NCBI GenBank assembly: GCA_028565635.1
Contig: JAOXYB010031765.1
Span: 1-14,548 of the forward strand
Length of the DNA stretch: 14,548 nt
Source: Phoronis ovalis
Taxonomy: Eukaryota > Phoronida > Phoronidae
Reading direction: 5' to 3'
The notes below the pieces were generated by a model. The model was not told where the DNA came from. It was given only the letters and a program-made list of their open reading frames with translations, and ran no database searches. Shown in pieces: positions 1 through 8,255 of the stretch (the stretch's first letter is position 1; each line of letters begins with the position of its first letter). A program made the position numbers and the translations under genes.

Positions 1-102
1 AATTTTTGATCAAATTGCTCCTCAGGTCCCTGTCATAAAACCAACCCTTTAGCATTCAAATTAACTATGCAATACTTTTAATCATTAACGGCTTATTTTT
101 AG

Positions 103-145
103 GTACAACTTTCCATATTTCAAGACAGCTCCTGATGGTTGGAAG
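103..145 (+). CDS. FoxN1/4: FoxN1/4 exon a: 43-nt exon of the forkhead domain
   Basis: The acceptor is the AG at 101-102 after a T-rich tract, and the donor is GTAATC at 146. The exon begins with the last base of a split codon and then encodes 14 residues, [14 protein letters not shown], which is the [12 protein letters not shown] segment of FOXN1/4. The break straight after GWK, before NSVRHNLS, is as far as I recall a conserved FOXN1/4 intron position. The previous exon, which should encode the start of the forkhead domain, is not in bases 1-100. Confidence 0.88.
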
Positions 146-3100
146 GTAATCTATTAGTAATAGAGTCTAGTTCGATATCTTTTTTTTGTGTACATACAGC
201 ATCTGTATTAACTCAGTCACAAGGAAATAATTTAAGATTATTTAAGATTTTGGGTAATTATCTGAAACAGCATTTTTAGAAAGATCTTGTATTAACATGA
301 TTACATAAACTCTAATAAAATACAGTTTAATGAAAAAGACGAAATGCTCAATTTCCTTATGACATATAGTTCATATACAGAACACAATGAAGTTAGACTT
401 AGTCTAAGTCCTGTTGGATTTGTTACTGTTGTTTAATTTTCTTTATTATTTTGATTATTGTGATGAACTTTTGTTGCAAATAAGACAATGATCTTGCGAA
501 AAAAAATGCAGTTTGTTTACTCATTATCCAATATGGCACTATCAAATCTGACGTCCCGATTGGGGAGGCCACATCTGATAATGTCATACATTGAATAGTA
601 AAATGTAATAATAAAAAGAAATTGGGACTTTTTTTATAAAGAATTACATCTTATTAAATAAAAATAATAATTGCAATTGGTACAAATGGGTTGAGCTAGT
701 TGATTGAAATTTAATAATGCTAAAATACTTTCACTAACACAGAATTGATCAATTAATCGAACATTCAGGGTAATCAAACTAATACAATTAGTGTACTTAT
801 TTTATGTCAAAATAAATAATGAGGTGATAAATTTGGTTTTAAAAAAATCAGGTCTTTGATGATTGATTATGTTTGGATAATGACTAAACACCTATTTATA
901 TAAAACATGATTAGATGCAGATTTTAGATACCATTTCATACTCAAAGTAAAAACATGTGCAAGCAAGGCACATAGTTAAAAACTGTTTATCAAGTTTTTC
1001 TTTAAAAAAACAACCTAAACAAATCATAAACTTTGAAACAGGTAGTTTCAGCTTATTCCTAGTGAAAACTTTGATGCAGTTGTAACAACTCATATGAAAA
1101 TTCTTTTATTGCTTGATATGTAATAAAACTTAGAAATAGTTGAAGTATTTTTACCTGGTATCATCACTGAATATTATTTTCAGAACTCAGTTAGGCACAA
1201 CCTATCGCTCAATAAATGTTTTGAAAAAATTGAGAACCCTAAAAGCACTGGGAATACAAGAAAGGGGTGTTTATGGGCGATGAATCCAGCCAAAATCAAG
1301 AAGATGGATGATGAAATTTCAAAGTGGAATAAAAAAGATCCAGTAGCAATAAGGAAAAGTATGGCTAAACCAGGTATATAATTTGATGAGTATCTGAGTA
1401 GACATATTGACCACTTTATATTCCAGTAGCTTTTCAGCTTTTGATTTGAGTTGTTTAAATTGGTACAAATTGTCATTGTAAAGTCCAGTGTGTTTCCATA
1501 TTCTAGGACAAATATAGCAAAATCTAATAGAACCATTGTATGATATGTACAACAAAAATTACAGAATAGAAATTACTAGAAGTTTCTTTCGTAACAGTTT
1601 CATTAGAAATACTTTGATTTTCTCAACTTAAAATAACGTTATTGGGTCCAAGTTTAACTTCAAACTTTATTTTCAGTTGCAGATGAAAGTATTATCTATC
1701 AAACAGATAACTTTTTAAAAGGCACTGACATAAGAATTATGCTTGTTTATCTTATAAGTTGGAACAACAGCAGGGCCGGGTTTAATTTCGTATTCCTCAT
1801 ATAAAATGGCATCCATCCAGAAAGCATGCTTTTGTTATAATACACATCTTTCCATAAAATGTAAATTTTAAAGTGAGTAGTACCGGGTGTTATGTCCATT
1901 GGTAGTTTATCAACTTTAGGTGGCTATATAAGGGCTAAAAAGTATTTTTACACTCTTTCTTTACAGAAGTTTTAGAAATTCTTGAAAGAGGCCAGGGTCA
2001 ATTGCTTGACATGCAGTTTATCCCAAATGGGAATGTTTGTACTACTACTACTGCAAGTCTGCCAGTGTCACAAGTTATGACTCAAGTTACAACAAAAAAT
2101 GAGCATCACAATGACTATACTTCATTAAAAGAAACAGAATATTTCTTAAATTCAAGCATTTTAGATAGCAGCTTAAACTTAGATCCAGCATTATCAGAAT
2201 TGGCATTACAGGTTAGTGTATTTTTTGTGGTACTGTACACAGTAAAATTTGAATTCTGAAATTACTATTGTTTAATTTTATAGTTTTATATCTTCCGCTA
2301 TTTCCACAAATGTGTTGAAATCTTAAAAATAATATTATTGAAAACTTGTAGTATTAATATTTATCAATATTTTGTATTTATTGTTTTATATTTATTTTCA
2401 ACATTTGGCAGTAAAACTGAACAACTATTAAATTTTAAAAGCATAAAATATTTTAGTTACTGTTTAGGCGTGGGTAATAGGTCTAGCATATATTAAGAAA
2501 AGAAATAATGATTATATTTTTATAACGTTTGGCAGTGGACATATGCCATATCACGTGAAATTTTATAGAATGCAAAAAGTGATAAAAAGAACTGTGTAAG
2601 TAGTTTATCACTTTTCTTTCACCAATGGTATCCCAGCCCTGTCCCATAGAAAAATACTTTATCAATGGTGGGTAATGAATGATGTCATACTTCATTATGA
2701 TTACATGTGAGTAGAAGACTAAATAGAAGGAAGTAAAAAATAAATTAATTCTCTCTATGCTAGACCTATTGCCCTTGGTTTAGGTAGAGATTGCTAATAA
2801 AACATACTTGGAATCCAGTATTTGAATTCAGTTGCCCTTTGGCAAGTACATCTTATAGTTTATAAAAATAATTTTGTTTATAGATGCTAAATTGAGAACT
2901 TATTTATTAGTTCTTAAGATTCATATTTTCAAATAGATAATCACCATATTAACTCTTTATCTTAGAATGGTATATGGGACGATGATGAGCTGTTTGAAAA
3001 TTTTCCTGTTACGACATCTCCATTCTCTTTTTCCCGGATGTCTTCACCCCCAAACTCAACCTCACCTATCAGACTAACCCCAACAGGTAAGAAGACCCTT

Positions 3101-4041
3101 GGAGACAGTCCCACTGAAAGTCGAAATATTCCAACAATTCTTAGACGAGCATCCCGACTTCGAAATTCTTGAAGGTTTGTGGGAAGATCAGCACATGACT
3201 TCCTTCTCCACATGTTTAAAATGTTTTTGATGAAAATAAAAGGTGGTTTGTTTCTTTGAAATGTGTTATTAAAATATTAGCATGTGTTATTATATTTATT
3301 GGAATATGAAATAATGTTGCTCGTGGGAAAGATATGATTGAAAAGTAATTAAAACACTTCATATCTCGGTTTCTATGTTTCGCATTCAGAGCATATGCAA
3401 TAAATCTTTGTCCCTGAAATTCCATTTGTTGAGACTATATTATCCCAGTGAAAAATAAAAATTGTGAGGTGTTCCTCCCATTTCATTTGTTGATATCTTT
3501 TCACAAGTCATATTTTGCATATATCTGTTTTTGTGATTACTTGTATAACTCACTTTCCGTCTATTTGTGATAAAGTTGTTTTAAGAACATTTGCAAAAAG
3601 TGTTCTTTTTCAAAACAGCTTTGCATGTCAGCTTTTAGTTGGCTGAAAGTCATGTAATGAGAATGAGAGTAAAGAAAACCATGACACATCAAAAGAAACA
3701 AACACTTGCATTTGACTTTTATTAAAAATTGGACTTTTAATGAGCCAAATTATAAACATGAAACAATGTATTGAGATTTCTGGACACATGTAAATAGTGG
3801 TATTTCTCCTATAATCCCATTCAGGAAAAATGTTTCCAATAGTATAGTACCATTTTGATGAGCCAAAATATCTAAGAATTCTCCTTTGTTCAACATTAGT
3901 TTACTTCTTGTAGGTGCTGATGCTTCTACCATTACAACCAGTATTCATGGAAGTTACATGTATACTCCAAACAGACAAGTCAATGGAATCGATGGTCCTA
4001 GTGAACGACTTACTCCATCAAAGATGATTTGTGCTACCTGA
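103..4041 (+). CDS. FoxN1/4: FoxN1/4-class forkhead transcription factor, 3' part of the coding region (5 exons, 5'-incomplete)
   Basis: This is a sequence-specific nuclear transcription factor of the forkhead (winged-helix) family. Joining 103-145, 1184-1373, 1967-2211, 2966-3086 and 3914-4041 gives 241 residues with every intron in phase. Residues 1-14 ([14 protein letters not shown]) and then [17 protein letters not shown] form helix 2/helix 3 of the forkhead; helix 3 (NSVRHNLS) is the DNA-recognition helix. [13 protein letters not shown] is typical of FOXN1/FOXN4; FOXN2/3 have a different sequence here. The start of the domain and the N-terminus lie upstream of the window. After the domain come a basic DPVAIRKSM segment, a Thr/Ser-rich stretch, an acidic [13 protein letters not shown] patch that could be an activation region, and a Ser/Pro-rich tail. 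The class assignment is secure; FoxN1 versus FoxN4 versus a single pro-orthologue cannot be decided here. Confidence 0.93.
146..1183 (+). other. FoxN1/4 intron (about 1.04 kb)
   Basis: The intron is AT-rich with GTAATC and TTTTCAG borders. I see no gene, RNA or clear element inside. A short patch around 535-590 is less AT-rich than its flanks (GACGTCCCGATTGGGGAGGC) but matches nothing I recognise. The minus-strand frame at 911-1093 has no recognisable protein features. Confidence 0.8.
1184..1373 (+). CDS. FoxN1/4: FoxN1/4 exon b: recognition helix and wings of the forkhead domain
   Basis: The acceptor is TTTTCAG ending at 1183 and the donor is GTATAT at 1374. The 190 nt encode 63 residues plus one base. 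They start [18 protein letters not shown], pass through [19 protein letters not shown] (wing 1 and the strand after it), and end in the basic segment [14 protein letters not shown]. This is the strongest coding evidence in the left half and fixes the FOXN1/4 class. Confidence 0.95.
1374..1966 (+). other. FoxN1/4 intron (593 nt)
   Basis: This stretch lies between exons b and c, with GTATAT and TTTACAG borders. It is AT-rich and I see nothing supportable in it. Confidence 0.8.
1967..2211 (+). CDS. FoxN1/4: FoxN1/4 exon c: post-forkhead region
   Basis: The acceptor CTTTCTTTACAG ends at 1966 behind a good pyrimidine tract, and the donor is GTTAGT at 2212. The split codon G+AA gives Glu, so the join reads [18 protein letters not shown]. 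The rest is Thr/Ser-rich ([13 protein letters not shown]) and ends [11 protein letters not shown]. The LERG motif after the domain resembles what I remember of arthropod Jumeau proteins. Without splicing the frame runs only 15 codons into the intron before a stop at about 2257. Confidence 0.85.
2212..2965 (+). other. FoxN1/4 intron (754 nt) with one inverted repeat
   Basis: This stretch lies between exons c and d, with GTTAGT and TCTTAG borders. It is AT-rich. The only structure I find is the 12-bp inverted repeat at 2575-2615, listed separately. Confidence 0.8.
2575..2615. repeat. Perfect 12-bp inverted repeat with 17-nt spacer
   Basis: The arms AAAAGTGATAAA (2575-2586) and TTTATCACTTTT (2604-2615) are exact reverse complements. 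They could form a stem-loop in the FoxN1/4 pre-mRNA. No transposon ends or target duplication are visible around them. Confidence 0.6.
2966..3086 (+). CDS. FoxN1/4: FoxN1/4 exon d: acidic and Ser/Pro-rich region
   Basis: The acceptor TTATCTTAG ends at 2965 and the donor GTAAGA is at 3087, a strong consensus. The exon is in phase with exon c and encodes 40 residues: an acidic-aromatic stretch [14 protein letters not shown], then [23 protein letters not shown]. Acidic-aromatic patches after the forkhead domain act in transcription activation in vertebrate FOXN1/FOXN4; the same role here is inferred. The frame stays open through the donor (see the alternative terminal exon). Confidence 0.85.
2966..3260 (+). 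other. FoxN1/4: Possible alternative 3'-terminal exon of FoxN1/4 (intronic polyadenylation)
   Basis: If the donor at 3087 is not used, translation continues for 28 codons ([18 protein letters not shown], then an Arg-rich end [10 protein letters not shown]) to the TGA at 3170-3172. The 86 bases after the donor are about 43% GC, with four CpGs, unlike the AT-rich intron beyond. An AATAAA lies at 3235-3240, only 63 nt after that stop, followed by a G/T-rich stretch typical of a poly(A) downstream element. This would give a shorter transcript with a basic instead of a Ser/Thr-rich C-terminus. The 3260 end is approximate. Confidence 0.45.
3087..3913 (+). other. FoxN1/4 last intron (827 nt)
   Basis: The borders are GTAAGA and TTCTTGTAG. 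The first 86 bases look coding and are followed by a poly(A) signal, as described under the alternative terminal exon. The rest is ordinary AT-rich intron with nothing else supportable. Confidence 0.75.
3914..4041 (+). CDS. FoxN1/4: FoxN1/4 exon e: C-terminal coding exon with stop
   Basis: The acceptor TTACTTCTTGTAG ends at 3913. The split Gly codon (G+GT) joins exon d to [18 protein letters not shown], and the frame ends at TGA 4039-4041 after SKMICAT. The phase matches the GTAAGA donor of exon d exactly. I recognise no C-terminal motif that confirms this end independently, so the call rests on splice signals, phase and composition. Confidence 0.72.
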
Positions 4042-4197
4042 TTATATAGAAAATAGTATTAGTATACTCTTTGACTGCACTAAGTTTAATACACAGTAAT
4101 GCTTTTATAAACAGGCATTTCCTATGATGTTGCTATAAAATTCATCCCATTCACATCAGTATACTTGCATCATTCAGTTGTCTCAATATGCTCCTTG

Positions 4198-4504
4198 TGT
4201 GATATGTCACTGCTTTGCCAGATGATTAATCTGAAATCAATAAGTTGTATGTGGAAAATGTGTGAGTTATGTCTTGCTTGTAATTAAATAGAAAATGAAA
4301 TCCTCCTATAGTGCTGAAAAAAAATTCTGTTGACACTCTAAGAATATGTCTTTCATAATTTTTTAAATCTTAACTACCAGGTATATTTATTGGTTTCTCA
4401 CGCAAGGATCATACAGGCAAAATTTGAGAAAGAATGGGGCCATGTAAGTATGAAATTTGTTATTCTCCATTTCTGTGGGTGGGAATCACCTTTAATATGT
4501 GATA
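4198..4504 (+). promoter_or_regulatory. Two TGTGATA (K-box-like) motifs in the FoxN1/4 3' UTR
   Basis: TGTGATA occurs at 4198-4204 and 4498-4504, and a shorter TGTGAT at 5696-5701. TGTGATA is the seed match for the protostome miR-2/miR-13 family (the Drosophila K-box). That this animal has miR-2, and that it acts here, is inference. Confidence 0.35.
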
Positions 4505-5074
4505 AATTTGTGTATATGCTTTTGTTGAAAGACAGAGTTTCTGTTATTTATGGAACAAATATCAATCTACTGTCTTGTGTAAGTAATTCTTATTGAATTG
4601 ATTCTAAGGTGGGCAGAAATAATGTATTGTTGATTTGCAGTTTTGCTACTAGTGCTTCATTTTTGAAATCAAGTACAACTACAAGCCAACCATATTTACA
4701 TAGTAAATTGTTTTTTATTTCATTGTGTATATGAGAATTTTAATAACATGCATTACTTTAGAAGTATCATTTTAAAGCTACTATGAAAGTACGTATGTTG
4801 CACTTTCTTAGATCTTGTTTCCTAAAACATAATTTTATTGACATGTAGACCTAACAGAATGCCCGTCTTTAAAAGTATGTGTTCTATCATTTATATATTA
4901 AGGTTGGGTTAAAATAGAAAAATTATTTTGGGTTACATCAAAACATTTCCGGTACAAATGGAAAACAATATGTTAGTGGGTATTATTGCTAATGCTAACA
5001 AGTCCAATGCATGTGAATTTTTGGAGTCAGTTTTTAATTTGGTAGCATCATGTTAAATATTGTAGAACCAGTGT

Positions 5075-5120
5075 TGTAAATAGTAAATGTATAACATAAT
5101 GTATATATATCTTGTAAATA
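5075..5120 (+). promoter_or_regulatory. Cluster of three Pumilio response elements (UGUANAUA)
   Basis: TGTAAATA is at 5075-5082, TGTATATA at 5100-5107 and TGTAAATA at 5113-5120, all on the transcript strand. A fourth, TGTATATA, is at 5655-5662. UGUANAUA is the established binding site of Pumilio/PUF repressors. The reverse-strand motif occurs only once in the same UTR, by eye. Confidence 0.5.
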
Positions 5121-5217
5121 TTATATTGGAATTTTAATGCTTGATAAATCATGGAAATTAGTGCTGTATTTTTGGGGTGTATTAAATTTGTTTAGTGTTG
5201 AATATTTAGTCTTGTGT

Positions 5218-5245
5218 AGTTCTTACACTTGTAAAGTGTAGAACT
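5218..5245 (+). repeat. Short hairpin in the FoxN1/4 3' UTR
   Basis: AGTTCTTACACTT (5218-5230) and AAGTGTAGAACT (5234-5245) pair over 12 bp with one bulged T and a 3-nt loop GTA. It is a compact potential RNA stem-loop. It is much shorter than a microRNA precursor. Confidence 0.6.
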
Positions 5246-5621
5246 GAACCAAAGGTATCTCAGTTATGTGTTTACAGATTTATTGGATTTTGAATTGTAA
5301 CTTTGTGTTAGACTGGATTGCATTTCATATGCAACCTGGCTAGAATGTTTACAAGGTTAACGGCTTTGATAAAATTATTAATCACAATGTAAAGAATGTA
5401 CTGGTACTTGTTTTTTTTTAAAGTTTTACCTGACAAGTTGGTGCTTTAGCCAATTGGGGCCTCAGAATTTGCACTGCCATGTATTTGTACCTAAAGAGAT
5501 ACACACTATTATTTTAGAAGTCCATTTTAATAACATTTTTTGAAGTAATATGACAATTATGTCACAGAGTCTGTTTTTTTAAAAAGAATTATGGACAAGT
5601 AGCTTTAGTAAGGTTATTTTA

Positions 5622-5627
5622 AATAAA
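5622..5627 (+). terminator. Poly(A) signal AATAAA, proximal candidate
   Basis: This is the first canonical AATAAA after the FoxN1/4 stop codon. A T/G-containing tract follows at about 5655-5665. Confidence 0.5.
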
Positions 5628-5835
5628 ATGTGGAAAACTGCCCATTATCTCAACTGTATATATGTATAATATACACAAGTCTGTAAGAATACAAGTGTGA
5701 TCAGATATACTTCCATTTTAGCAGTTTAGCAATGATCTCAGAATCAATTGGTAACTAACAGTTATTCAGATGTTAGGCATTTAGCCATGAACATCCAACT
5801 AAATGATATGTGACAGCTTGATTAATTTTCTACAG

Positions 5836-5841
5836 AATAAA
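5836..5841 (+). terminator. Poly(A) signal AATAAA, distal candidate
   Basis: Canonical AATAAA followed at once by TTCTTGTGTCTG, a good GU-rich downstream element. It is an alternative FoxN1/4 3' end about 214 nt after the first candidate. Confidence 0.45.
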
Positions 5842-6040
5842 ATTCTTGTGTCTGAATTTCTGCAGGCCTTCAAACCACATCAAATTACTTCAAGGATTAT
5901 TTCAAGTTATGCTGAACAATGATCACTTTCTTTAGTTATTAAAACACTTACAAGTTGTTTCATAGTCACAAGGTATTGCAAGACATGCTTGCTTGCTACA
6001 AAATACTGGTTTGATGTATAATAAGGAAGTCGGCTCGATA

Positions 6041-6076
6041 GTCCGAAGGTTCATTGGTCCAAAAGTTCATCGATCA
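6041..6076 (+). repeat. Left terminal repeat array of the candidate element
   Basis: Decayed 16-bp units in a row: one ending in GTCCGAAG (6041-6048), GTTCATTGGTCCAAAA (6049-6064) and GTTCATCGATCA (6065-6076). Confidence 0.6.
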
Positions 6077-7356
6077 CACTACCTTGCAACTTTCACTTAC
6101 CCTCAACATAATCAATAAATCCTGCAACCTGGCGCAAAAATCGGCAATAGACAAGAACCATGTGGCATAATCCGTCAGATCGCGCTGTAAAAGCGGCGGC
6201 CTTTTAAACCCTTGTTGAAAGTCCCGGATTGCAAACCAAGATAAACATAGGACAAATAACCAGGCAAGGAATTAATATTCTGGAAAAAGACAAGGGTGGG
6301 ATGAAAGGGAAATGCCGCGTTTCTACAATTTAGTTTTGCGTCATCTAAAATTGTCTGGGTATAAAGTTAAAGTTAGTATTATTAGAACACATGTATATTT
6401 ATATATTGTAGCAAAATTAAATTTTGTTATTTTTTTTTTATCCTATAGGGAACTCATTCTCGCACGTCTTGTATAGCAGATTTTCACCCACTCGTTGAAT
6501 ATAAATAGTAGTTATGGTATAAATAAACGTGGGAATAATTTTGTCCTTTTTTTTACCAGTGTTAAGTGTTTTACCGATGTCGGTTCCCACTTTGATGTAG
6601 GGGTATAGATGTACACACACACAAGATGCTTTCATCCTGCTGTCAAGCACTGACATGATGGCAGATCGCGAGCGAAACGATATGACCCTAACGAAGTGTT
6701 AAACCTACAAAAAAACATCTGTTTTCGTGATTTAAGACAAAAACAGATCGTAAGAGTGTTACGCGCCGGCGGCAAGAAAGAATCATTTATATTGCCCGTC
6801 CCTCCCGCGGGATAATACAACAGAAAATCATTTTTTAATATCATTATTACTCATTCCAAAAGAAGAAAACAGTGTATCAAACAAAACGAGTTAGAAACCT
6901 GAATACTCATTTGTGTTCCATGAAAAAGAACTTCGATGTACACGTAACAGATGAAAATGAATAAAAAAGATTACAATCACTATGCGCTGTGAGAACTGGT
7001 ACATTATCATTTAATACCAACTATTCTGTTTGTGGTCTTAATATTATTATATAATATATGGCTAAAAGAAGAATGTGCGCGATATTCATAATACCCGCAC
7101 AGGACGTACTCAAAAGGAGACAGAAACATTATAACACGTATATGACTCGTTATGCGTTAATTATTTCTATAAAAAGGAAGAAAAAGAAGCAATAAATAAT
7201 AGAAGCAATAGAATTGTAGTTACTGTAGCAGGAAATGAGAGAATCGTTAAATGTGCGCACAGGGAACATTTTTAAAGTATTTATTCCAGGATATAACAAG
7301 ATACCACGACATTCCCTATAATGGGTTTTTCGGACCAATGAACCAGTGAACCTTCG
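6041..7356. mobile_element. Candidate non-autonomous fold-back-type DNA element, about 1.3 kb
   Basis: The ends carry inverted copies of the same sequence. GGTTCATTGGTCC at 6048-6060 is matched by its exact complement at 7332-7344, and CGAAGGTTCA at 6044-6053 by its complement at 7347-7356. Both ends are built from a 16-bp unit, roughly GTTCATTGGTCCGAAG, in decayed tandem copies. The interior is far richer in CpG (about 49) than the neighbouring 3' UTR (about 5 in 2 kb), and the change coincides with these ends. No transposase-like reading frame is present; the minus-strand frames at 6438, 6632 and 7150 match nothing I know. No clear target-site duplication is seen, so the exact limits are uncertain. 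A CpG-rich promoter region is the main alternative. Confidence 0.5.
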
Positions 7357-7360
7357 TGAA
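7327..7360 (-). repeat. Right terminal repeat array of the candidate element
   Basis: Read on the minus strand, the sequence is CGAAGGTTCACTG followed by GTTCATTGGTCCGAAAAA. These are the same units as at the left end in opposite orientation. One unit is shortened to 8 bp. Confidence 0.6.
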
Positions 7361-7925
7361 TATGATAATATCTGTTGTGAAGGAACAGTAGTGCTTATAT
7401 ACTAATATACAGCCTATTACATTAGCCTATGTATACACTAGCTGCTAAGATGATACGTACTTCTCCCACCCTGGATATTTCTACTTCATGGATTATTCAA
7501 AATGGTAAAAGCAAACCCCACTGGGAGTTACTTATTTGCAATGAAGAAAATATTCTATCTCCGACTGGAGAACTTAATTTATTTGTCAATAAAGATAAAA
7601 AAGATGTATTCGGCAGCAAGAAATTTTATTTCCCTTCACTGCAGTCTTATCAGTCAAACAATTAGCATCTTGTCATATGATGTAAAGTTCATAAGCTTGC
7701 ATTGTGCAATTTACTGCCAATACATTTTCTCATTCACAATAAAAGTCGCAGAATTAAAGTTGCAGATAACGGGGTACGCGTAATATGCTCATATTCTTTT
7801 CTTTCCATAGTTTAATTTATCCATCCTTTTGAAACGTAATTGTCTACAAGTACCAGAATTGACTGAAATGCCAGCTTTCAATTTGTGTGTGCGGCTAGGT
7901 GAATTATTAGCAAATTTTTTTAATA
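7361..7925. other. Intergenic DNA with no supported gene
   Basis: AT-rich sequence. Two overlapping plus-strand frames (7429-7665 and 7502-7783) are open, but they have no recognisable domain, no splice context and no compositional contrast. I treat them as chance. Confidence 0.6.
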
Positions 7926-8255
7926 ATGTTTGTCAACAGAAAAGTTCCTTTGTCATTCACAGTGTTCTCATTAATTTGCATGTTAATTATTATATTTTAT
8001 ATGTATGATTATTCAAATTCCAGATTCTTGCAAAATTCGGATTCTGTGGTTCCCTGGAAAACTTTAAATAGGACTGTTGTCTTTGCAGACATGTCCTTTT
8101 CATTCACGACTTTTGCAGAGATTAATTATTCTAACCGATTCCACCCTCCAATGAAGATTGATCCGATTACAGCTACTGACACCCCTGGGGCTACAGCCAT
8201 TCAAAATCGCTATATATGTGAGCCTCCCAATAGGCCCCCTTTTTTCAGCTCCCGC
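7926..8255 (+). pseudogene. Doubtful fragment of a type II membrane protein, possibly glycosyltransferase-like
   Basis: The frame opens MFVNRKVPLSFTVFSLICML and continues IIIFYMYDYSNSR: a short basic tail, then one hydrophobic segment (about residues 9-27), then a polar stem. This is the plan of Golgi type II enzymes. N-glycosylation sequons are at N48-R-T and N67-Y-S. NRYICEPPNRPPFF (about residues 94-107) faintly recalls the Cys...PFLL segment before the catalytic domain of beta-1,3-galactosyltransferases (GT31), but nothing of the catalytic core follows. From 8256 the frame only translates a tandem repeat and stops at about 8415. A GTGAGC at 8218 could be a donor of a first exon. AT-rich DNA easily gives hydrophobic frames, so this may be no gene at all. 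Confidence 0.25.

Larger units (their letters stand above)
4042..5860 (+). other. FoxN1/4: FoxN1/4 3' UTR
   Basis: After the TGA at 4039-4041 I find no AATAAA until 5622-5627, then another at 5836-5841 with a GT-rich stretch downstream. The 3' UTR is therefore about 1.6 or 1.8 kb. It is strongly AT-rich and has only about five CpGs. It holds four Pumilio-type sites (three within 5075-5120), two TGTGATA motifs and a hairpin at 5218-5245. The plus-strand frame at 4390-4596 has no recognisable features. The exact 3' end is inferred. Confidence 0.65.

Noticed and set aside
1180-1555. Minus-strand frames opposite FoxN1/4 exon b
   Set aside because: They overlap a securely identified forkhead exon on the plus strand and have no domain of their own.
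4390-4596. Plus-strand 68-codon frame in the FoxN1/4 3' UTR, with a GTAAGT-like donor at 4444
   Set aside because: No recognisable domain, lies after the stop codon and before the first AATAAA; an AT-rich chance frame.
6605-6660. Short CA run and nearby partial dyad in the candidate element
   Set aside because: The CA run is only about ten bases and the dyad pairs poorly; neither stands out.
6438-6844. Overlapping minus-strand frames inside the CpG-rich element
   Set aside because: No transposase, reverse transcriptase or other motif, and no coding bias; longer frames are expected where GC is higher.
7429-7783. Two overlapping plus-strand frames of 78 and 93 codons
   Set aside because: Both frames are open over the same bases with no motif, start context or splice support.
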